Assembly (NCBI GenBank): GCA_020049615.1
Contig: JAIFKN010000211.1
Coordinates: forward strand, 1-6,125
Direction: 5' to 3'
DNA: 6,125 nucleotides
DNA from: a bacterium
GTDB lineage: Bacteria > Planctomycetota > UBA11346
Shown here: in pieces, positions 5,986-6,125 of the stretch
Position numbering within the stretch: position 1 is the first letter of the stretch
Layout: every line of letters begins with the position of its first letter
The notes under the pieces: model-generated
The model's database searches: none
The model's input: the letters and a program-made list of their open reading frames with translations, nothing else
What the model was told of the DNA's origin: nothing
Made by a program: the position numbers and the translations under genes

Positions 5986-6125
5986 CACAGGACGTCTCGA
6001 TCAGCCGTAGGATGCGTTGGCAATTGCGCTCGCGATCGAAATGCTGGCGGGCGAAGGCCAGTGCCGCCAGGCCGCGCCGCCTGCGTTCTGCCGGATCGCG
6101 GGCGGCCTCGACGGCGGCCTGCAGA
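5972..6125 (-). CDS. glycosyltransferase, GT4-like, C-terminal fragment (cut by window edge)
   Basis: The last 50 codons of a gene that enters from the right edge, ending in a TGA at 5972-5974. The visible residues (AAVEAARDPAERRRRGLAAL, then AFARQHFDRERNC and RILRLIE) match the end of GT-B family glycosyltransferases, where a helix bearing a D-P-E-R-R-type turn is followed by an R-G-x-x-A helix, an aromatic-Asp/Trp segment and a final amphipathic helix that packs back on the N-terminal domain. Strong G/C third-position use agrees with its neighbours. No catalytic motif is in view, so the GT4 call rests on this tail and on the glycan-gene context. The ATPase gene follows 31 nt after the stop. 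Confidence 0.78.
   Translation of the reverse strand, partial: LQAAVEAARDPAERRRRGLAALAFARQHFDRERNCQRILRLIETSCEIGN

Overview
The window is a G+C-rich (clearly well above 60% by eye), densely packed bacterial segment in which every supported gene lies on the minus strand. Transcription therefore runs from the high-coordinate end (6125) towards position 1. The core is a surface-polysaccharide or lipid-linked-glycan locus: a MraY/WecA-type polyprenyl-phosphate sugar-1-phosphate transferase, a WcaE-like family 2 glycosyltransferase, a GT-B (GT4-type) glycosyltransferase, and the C-terminal end of another GT-B enzyme entering from the right edge. High GC, glycan genes and heavy use of 4-nt overlaps fit a free-living Gram-negative-type bacterium such as a proteobacterium or planctomycete. 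Nothing in the window fixes the phylum, and no rRNA, tRNA or lineage marker is present.

Layout in transcription order: (1) 6125-5972, last 50 codons of a GT4-like glycosyltransferase. (2) A 31-nt gap holding an inverted repeat. (3) 5940-4765, an AAA ATPase with a DUF4143 C-terminal domain. (4) 4768-3074, the MraY/WecA-family initiating transferase, carrying an unusual extra membrane domain of about 190 residues. (5) 3077-2307, a GT2 glycosyltransferase. (6) 2313-1138, a GT-B glycosyltransferase. (7) A gap of roughly 105 nt with a small hairpin and no convincing coding signal. (8) 1032-214, a divergent polymerase-beta-fold nucleotidyltransferase. (9) 217-5, a 70-residue unrecognised protein.

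Genes 3-6 are chained by overlaps of 4, 4 and 7 nt, and genes 8-9 by a 4-nt GTGA overlap, so two translationally coupled blocks are visible. In the glycan block the MraY/WecA protein would load a sugar phosphate onto undecaprenyl phosphate at the inner membrane, and the GT2 and GT-B enzymes would extend that lipid-linked sugar. The ATPase has no expected role in glycan assembly, yet its stop codon overlaps the start of the initiating transferase. The nucleotidyltransferase and its small partner form a separate two-gene module at the end of the cluster. They are the part of the window whose function is least explained.

I see no CRISPR array, mobile-element ends, tRNA, riboswitch or strong intrinsic terminator. 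Long open frames on the plus strand are GC-driven shadows of these genes.
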